From: Hemicentrotus pulcherrimus
Lineage: Eukaryota; Echinodermata; Echinoidea; Camarodonta; Strongylocentrotidae
Direction: 5' to 3'
Assembly (NCBI GenBank): GCA_003118195.1
Contig: BEXV01000756.1
Coordinates: forward strand, 62,362-76,414
Length of the DNA: 14,053 nucleotides
The number at the start of each line of letters is the position of its first letter. Within the stretch, counting starts at the first letter, position 1. Positions 10,006 to 14,053 of this stretch are shown in pieces. Made by a program: the position numbers and the translations under genes. The notes beneath the pieces are model-generated. The model was not told the DNA's origin. It did no database searches and saw nothing but the letters and a program-made list of their open reading frames with translations.

Positions 10006-10020
10006 GGTCTGCGGCGTACG

Positions 10021-10560
10021 CATACCAAATGCAAGTTCTATCATGCAGTGCAGGTCATCCAACAAGTCACCTAATCGTTGGACCAGGTAAAAAAAATCGA
10101 TTGAAAGTCAACTTATCAGGTCCTTAGGCACGACCCTTGGTTGGAAAAAGAAATTGTTCGCAGAAATTTCGGCAATACAGGCTCCTTGATGAATATTGTA
10201 TGAACTTGATAACACGTATAAACCGCATCAATCTTTTCACAGGTATGAAAAAACTGGACGAAAATTGTCCATCGATTGAGAGAAAGAAGAAGAGGTTGGA
10301 ACGTCTTGAATGAGAGAAGATGCTTTGAATGACAAGTCTGTGTTTCTTGACACGCGTTTTTCTTAGATCCATCGAACGGGAAATTATTACAATACAATAA
10401 AGTGTCTCACAACTTATGAAGTTAGCCGTGCGTAGCCTCTCTTGGAGTCCTCTCGAGTGTGCTCCGCTTCGACTATCACGCACATACGGGCACGAGTCAC
10501 GGGCATTTCCACACAAAGCGACTGTAGAATGAGGCTCTTAGTTGCGCTTAATCGACCTGA
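10021..10560. other. Mixed-composition upstream region, no gene seen
   Basis: This lies between the two promoter-like clusters. It includes a CpG-rich stretch at about 10415-10540 and a purine-rich run near 10275-10300. Minus-strand open frames exist here, but the longest starts with TTG and meets its first ATG only after about 50 codons. I see no recognisable protein, good splice signal or RNA gene. It could hold further leader or regulatory sequence of the minus-strand gene. Confidence 0.3.
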
Positions 10561-10800
10561 CTACGACCATGCCTGATTGGTCAATGGCCAGTGCGCTTCG
10601 CCACAGGCGAGTGGCTGTGAAACGTGTGATAAGCCAATCAGAGGCTCTATTACATGAATAAGTTTCCACGTGTGGGAGTGTCCCTCGCTTGAGTGGCGGT
10701 GGTTCGCACCGAACGCTGCTGGCCTTACACCATACAACCAGGAATTCATTGATACTTTTGCCCCCACTGGGCTTCCTTTGTCATCCTCTTTAGCCAATTC
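10561..10800. promoter_or_regulatory. CCAAT/E-box cluster, candidate promoter or enhancer
   Basis: Seen: an inverted CCAAT box in the context CTGATTGG (ATTGG 10576-10580), a second in the context CCAATCAG (10634-10641), a third at 10794-10798, and a palindromic CACGTG E-box at 10667-10672. The first two match the extended NF-Y consensus, including its flanks, and lie 58 bases apart. The E-box lies about 30 bases beyond the second. The segment is richer in G+C than its surroundings and contains several CpGs. A minus-strand frame covers nearly all of it but begins with TTG, not ATG, and resembles nothing I know. It may be a distal promoter or enhancer of the candidate minus-strand gene about 0.9 kb away, or a divergent promoter. 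Confidence 0.3.
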
Positions 10801-12157
10801 AGCCCACTATTAACCTCTACCCCAACATCAAAAACACACATCTCACACTCCACAAGACAATCATTTCAAAGTACCAGCCACCAGTTCTGTTGTTGCTTCT
10901 TTTACACGACAAATTATATCCTTATTTCAATACGACGGGCTTATTTTGGTGGCGGTGAGAAATAATGCCCATAAACCGCAGTCGGTGGCCAGTCGAAAAA
11001 TCATTCATCGATTTATCACTGATATTACAACGACTTTTGACTCTTTCCCCCACTTTACAAGAATTGTTACGTTAACAATGAGACGCCCAAAACTTCCGTT
11101 TTTGAACAATTCAGCGGTTTGAAGGGCCGTGTTTCTGATCGTTCCGACAATAATTCGGCAGAAACTTAGTAAACAACATTCCGCTTGTGTTGTATCGAAA
11201 AGAAATAAATGGACATATAAAATAAAAATGACTTATCGCCAGTTTCTTGTCCAGTAAGATAACCAGGCGTATTTTTCTAAAAAGAACACATGCGTTCTCG
11301 AACAATTTGTCTATGCTGGAACACAATAGTATATGGTCGTTCATAAAAAAAAAATGTATTGAAATGATATATCATATTGTATGCTATTTTCTCTGTCGTT
11401 CCTGGATTGTGATAAAGAAGTAAAGATAGAAGTAAAAACAAATCAAGTTTATGATCTTAAACCTTATCAACCGTGTTTAATGTCCGTAATATTTTTTTGT
11501 GGTGGTAACAGAACCACCAACAAAATAAGAAGACGAAAAAAAAAATTTTGCTCAACTTTTATCAACTGAACTGAAGTCTCCCCTTGCAAGATGTATGAGA
11601 GATTCCTAGAAAAATATTTCACTGAATGTAAAATAAATATAGAATGGTATTGCTAGTTTAATGTTAGACCACTGACAATGTGGATTACCTTATTTTTCCC
11701 CGTGTACAAATCTTGACTAATATTGTCCCTAAACCCGAAAGTGTAATTCTGAGAAAAGGTTATAAATAAACGCATTACTATTCCCATAATATCCTGCCTA
11801 TAGTGATATATTTACCTATGTTTGTCTACTTTTTTAAATAAATATTCCATTGCGACTGATCACAGTTTTGTGCAGTAGGATTCTGTGTACACAAGGAAAA
11901 AGTTAACACAACTTTTGGTGGCGCCGTGGTCCCACCCTACAGAAAATGAGAAGGTCTACCAACGGCAAGCTATACAAGTAAAGCAATTTACTTTCTAATA
12001 GACTCCATACCGCAGTTGATGATGATGATGACGATGTTTTTGTGTTTCACAAAAAAATGGGGCAAAGCGGGAAGAGTGCAAGTGTGATTATCCTCAAAAG
12101 AGAAATTATATTAAACAGATAAGAAGGCTCAGGCGAGCAATATTGCTTTTGTTTTAA
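10801..12157. other. Mostly AT-rich non-coding DNA
   Basis: Frames at 11111-11344 (minus) and 11381-11569 (plus) begin with ATG but are of chance length and unrecognised. About 10800-10860 is strongly C and A rich on the plus strand. A GC-rich islet at about 11914-11938 carries GGCGCC at 11920-11925. A GAT tandem lies at 12018-12036. Confidence 0.45.
12018..12036. repeat. GAT trinucleotide microsatellite
   Basis: Six consecutive GAT-type triplets plus one base, with one substitution (GAC). Confidence 0.75.
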
Positions 12158-12409
12158 TTACCGGGAGATCCCATCAGCTGCGCGTGTAAGCCGCCATCCA
12201 GATAAGAGAGAAAAAGAGAGAGAGAGAGAGAGAGAGGGGAAGAGATAGAGGGGACAGTCAGAAAATCCTCGGTCTTTTTGACATGACGGGCCGAAGCTTC
12301 CCCGCCGCGGCGTTCGGCTTGGGCTACCAAGCATGCTCGGCTCGCTGCTCTCTGTGATATCTAAAACCGTAATTATGTTCCTCCTCTTTTTCCCCCTTAT
12401 CCCTTCCAT
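12158..12409 (-). CDS. Possible small ORF crossing a GA repeat (doubtful)
   Basis: An 83-codon minus-strand frame starts with ATG at 12409 in strong context (A at -3, G at +4) and ends with TAA. The N-terminal part is basic (GKKRR) and is followed by a Ser, Pro and Arg-rich stretch. The (GA)n microsatellite then encodes an alternating Ser-Leu run at about residues 59-66. No domain is recognised and no good splice donor interrupts it. The frame may simply be open because this islet is GC-rich and the repeat has no stop in this frame. It could be a small first exon, but the evidence is weak. Confidence 0.14.
   Translation of the reverse strand: MEGIRGKKRRNIITVLDITESSEPSMLGSPSRTPRRGSFGPSCQKDRGFSDCPLYLFPSLSLSLSFSLLSGWRLTRAADGISR
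12204..12252. repeat. GA microsatellite
   Basis: A long (GA)n run, with an A-rich interruption at the start and G-rich interruptions at the end. It is embedded in a CpG-rich islet. Confidence 0.85.
12290..12332. repeat. Cluster of GC-rich dyads
   Basis: A perfect 10-base palindrome CGCCGCGGCG (12303-12312) is enclosed by GCCGAA (12290-12295) and its complement TTCGGC (12313-12318). Overlapping this, GCTTGG (12317-12322) and CCAAGC (12327-12332) form a stem with loop GCTA. Confidence 0.65.
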
Positions 12410-13545
12410 TTTTGTCTTTAAATTTGCTTAAAGGTCCGGGAGTTATAAATCTATCATTAGCATATTTGGATAATCGGGTACGAAATGATGAACCATGAAG
12501 GACAATATGTCAGAATTAGGATTGGAAAAGGGCGAACAAATGTTTGAACAAACGCCTAGGATGACAGTGATGTTGAGAGAAATATAATTTATTGCTGTCC
12601 AAATGATCATGAGTAAACCCATTTGCCATAACCACTAGCTTCCTTGTTTGTAATACGATTCTCCTTTGTTACTCCTATAAGTGGTTATAAAGTAATAATA
12701 TTCCCAATAAACTACATTTAATTTCATAAAATTTATTGTTCATTATCATACAGATATTTGAACATATTTGTGTTTTTTTCTCAACAAAATATTAATTTAA
12801 AAATTCAATTTTAAGTCTATGTCATCTTGATTGATATCAATGTGCCGGGAAAAAAATCAGAACAGCTGCTGGAGTTTAAATTAGGGTTATAATGCTTTTG
12901 CATAAGGACATTGCATTGTGCATGGTAAGTCGACAATTTTACCATATAATGATTTTCATTTTGGAAACTTACTTGCCTTTCAAAAATGATTTATACTCAT
13001 TGATGAGTAAATAATTGTATAAAGAAGCAATCGAAATACGAGAAAAAAACAGGATAAAAGGAACGGGATATATTCCATCAATTATTCCAGGTTTCCATCT
13101 TTCCGGAAAAGAGTATACAAAACTCACATCAATACCAACACTAAAATTGTTCAAACTATTTATCTAACGATATTTTCATATTATGTGATTGTGCTACATT
13201 TCTAATTATGCTGTATATGATACCGAATCATGCATTATGCTGTATTTATTTTTGTCTTTCAAATGATAAAAAGTTGTATTATAGTTATGGTTCAGTTTGA
13301 ATAAAACAAGACTATTTGGAAAATGCTTTGCTTCTATGTTATGTACAAAAAAGAATGGGACTTTTGAGAACAAAAAATAAATGAATGTAGTAAAAAAAAA
13401 AACATTGCTACCAAGAACAGTACAGGCAAAAGGAAAAGAGTTTGTGAATGAAGAGGGTGGTTCATCTTTGTTTAAATATGTACAGGAGTACTGTTGAGTA
13501 GTGATGATGCCCCCAAAGGTCCCACCTTCACAACTAGAGTCATTC
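12410..13545. other. AT-rich non-coding DNA, nothing recognised
   Basis: A 61-codon minus-strand frame (12969-13154) begins with TTG and ends beside a GTAAGT donor, but it lacks an acceptor-like sequence and coding-like composition. Nothing else stands out. Confidence 0.45.
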
Positions 13546-13613
13546 CAGTCTCAAAATAAAACGGCGGCGCCATTTTAACTGGTGGGGAAGAGCACATTAG
13601 GCAGAGGTCGGTC

Positions 13614-13633
13614 GGGGGAGGGGTGGGCCGGGG
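13614..13633 (+). other. Canonical short-loop G-quadruplex motif
   Basis: Four G-runs of 5, 4, 3 and 4 bases are separated by loops of 1, 1 and 2 bases. By general knowledge, short loops favour a very stable parallel quadruplex. It runs straight into the palindrome GGGGTACCCC (13630-13639). It stands out in otherwise AT-rich DNA. Confidence 0.8.
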
Positions 13634-13642
13634 TACCCCTCC

Positions 13643-13726
13643 TATCGGACCCGATAATATTTAAGAAGGCGACCCGTTATAAGGAATATGAATATATTTA
13701 TTCATAAGTGGCAGGGGTATAACGGG
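13643..13726. repeat. Nested inverted repeats beside the G-quadruplex
   Basis: TATCGG-AC-CCGATA (13643-13656) is followed by CCCGTTATA (13673-13681), whose exact complement lies at 13718-13726. Inside that pair sits a second perfect stem, TATGAATA/TATTCATA with loop TATT (13687-13706). The layout could form a branched or cruciform structure. No ORF is present. Confidence 0.7.
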
Positions 13727-13769
13727 CTTCAGACGGAGATTATGAAATGGGTGGTGGTATAAAACATAT

Positions 13770-14019
13770 ATAGTCATGCAATATTTCGTCTCTGACTGAT
13801 TCATCCATTAATACATAAGACCCTCAACAGGATCAGCAATAGGAGTGGCAAAACAAATTAAAACAGACAAATGTTGAAATCACAGGTTTATCAAGCTTTA
13901 ATGTTTTCATTAGCCTCATCAGATTCCCCCTCCCCTTTTTTACGCACATATATTCATTGCCAGTGCAAGTTGTCCTTCGAATAAGAATATTCCCCAGAAA
14001 AAAAAGAGAAAACTAAAAG
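13770..14019. other. Non-coding DNA, nothing recognised
   Basis: AT-rich sequence with no open frame or repeat of note before the terminal TA tract. Confidence 0.45.
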
Positions 14020-14053
14020 ATATACATATATAGATATATATATATATATACAT
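14020..14053. repeat. TA microsatellite, cut by the window end
   Basis: An imperfect then perfect (TA)n run reaches to within three bases of the last base of the window, so its full length may not be visible. Confidence 0.8.

Larger units (their letters stand above)
13560..13790 (+). promoter_or_regulatory. Candidate plus-strand promoter region (TATA-like box)
   Basis: A GC-rich islet with GGCGCCATTTT (13566-13576), the G-quadruplex and the dyads is followed by TATAAAA at 13758-13764, flanked upstream by a G-rich stretch. No clear initiator lies about 30 bases downstream. If real, the transcribed gene would lie mostly beyond the window. TATA words are common in AT-rich DNA, so this is tentative. 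Confidence 0.18.

Noticed and set aside
10124..10516. 130-codon minus-strand open frame, with an overlapping 93-codon frame
   Set aside because: The 130-codon frame begins with TTG and meets its first ATG only after about 50 codons. The region looks like leader or promoter sequence and no domain is visible.
10561..10797. 78-codon minus-strand frame beginning with residues like MAKEDD
   Set aside because: The start codon is TTG, which is not a normal eukaryotic start. The sequence is better explained by the CCAAT/E-box cluster.
12918..12934. ATG directly followed by a GTAAGT donor on the plus strand
   Set aside because: A first exon coding for a single Met is possible but cannot be supported without an identified downstream exon or leader evidence.
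12969..13154. 61-codon minus-strand frame ending at a GTAAGT donor
   Set aside because: It has a TTG start, no polypyrimidine-AG acceptor upstream, AT-rich codons and no recognised family.
1..14053. Homeobox, known microRNAs, tRNA, CRISPR array, intact transposon
   Set aside because: I looked by eye for homeodomain WFQNRR-type coding, common conserved microRNA sequences, tRNA B-boxes, regularly spaced repeats and transposase or reverse-transcriptase frames, and found none. A proper database search was not possible.

Overview
The window looks like non-coding DNA of an animal genome. It is AT-rich (I estimate about 64% A+T by eye, not computed). It has many homopolymer runs, GA, TA and GAT microsatellites, no dense run of open frames and no ribosome-binding-site or operon layout. 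CpG does not look strongly depleted, which fits an invertebrate better than a mammal, but I cannot name the clade. I recognise no conserved protein domain, rRNA, tRNA, CRISPR array or intact mobile element.

Layout: 1-9080 is mostly AT-rich, non-coding DNA with islets of more balanced composition (about 405-480, 1050-1345, 3540-3690, 4960-5170). Several of these carry short perfect inverted repeats. Microsatellites lie at 2951-3030 and 3399-3427. The best gene signal is on the minus strand at 9540-9702. It is a possible first coding exon with a strong-context ATG, coding-like third positions and a GTAAGT donor, preceded by about 318 bases with no minus-strand ATG. If real, transcription runs from about 10 kb toward position 1, the first intron covers at least 9.5 kb, and all other exons lie outside the window or are too short to see. 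Upstream of it, 9884-10005 and 10561-10800 hold promoter-like sites, including several CCAAT boxes and a CACGTG E-box.

From 10800 to 12150 I see only AT-rich DNA with a small GGCGCC islet near 11920. A CpG-rich islet at 12158-12409 carries a GA microsatellite, palindromes and a small minus-strand ORF. A second islet at 13550-13770 carries a strong G-quadruplex motif, nested inverted repeats and a TATA-like box. The window ends inside a TA microsatellite.

The most plausible overall reading is the 5' end and upstream regulatory DNA of a minus-strand gene with a long first intron. The unexplained signal is the repeated use of the GC-rich palindrome GGCGCC and of compact dyads in these islets. 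I found no system I can confidently call new.
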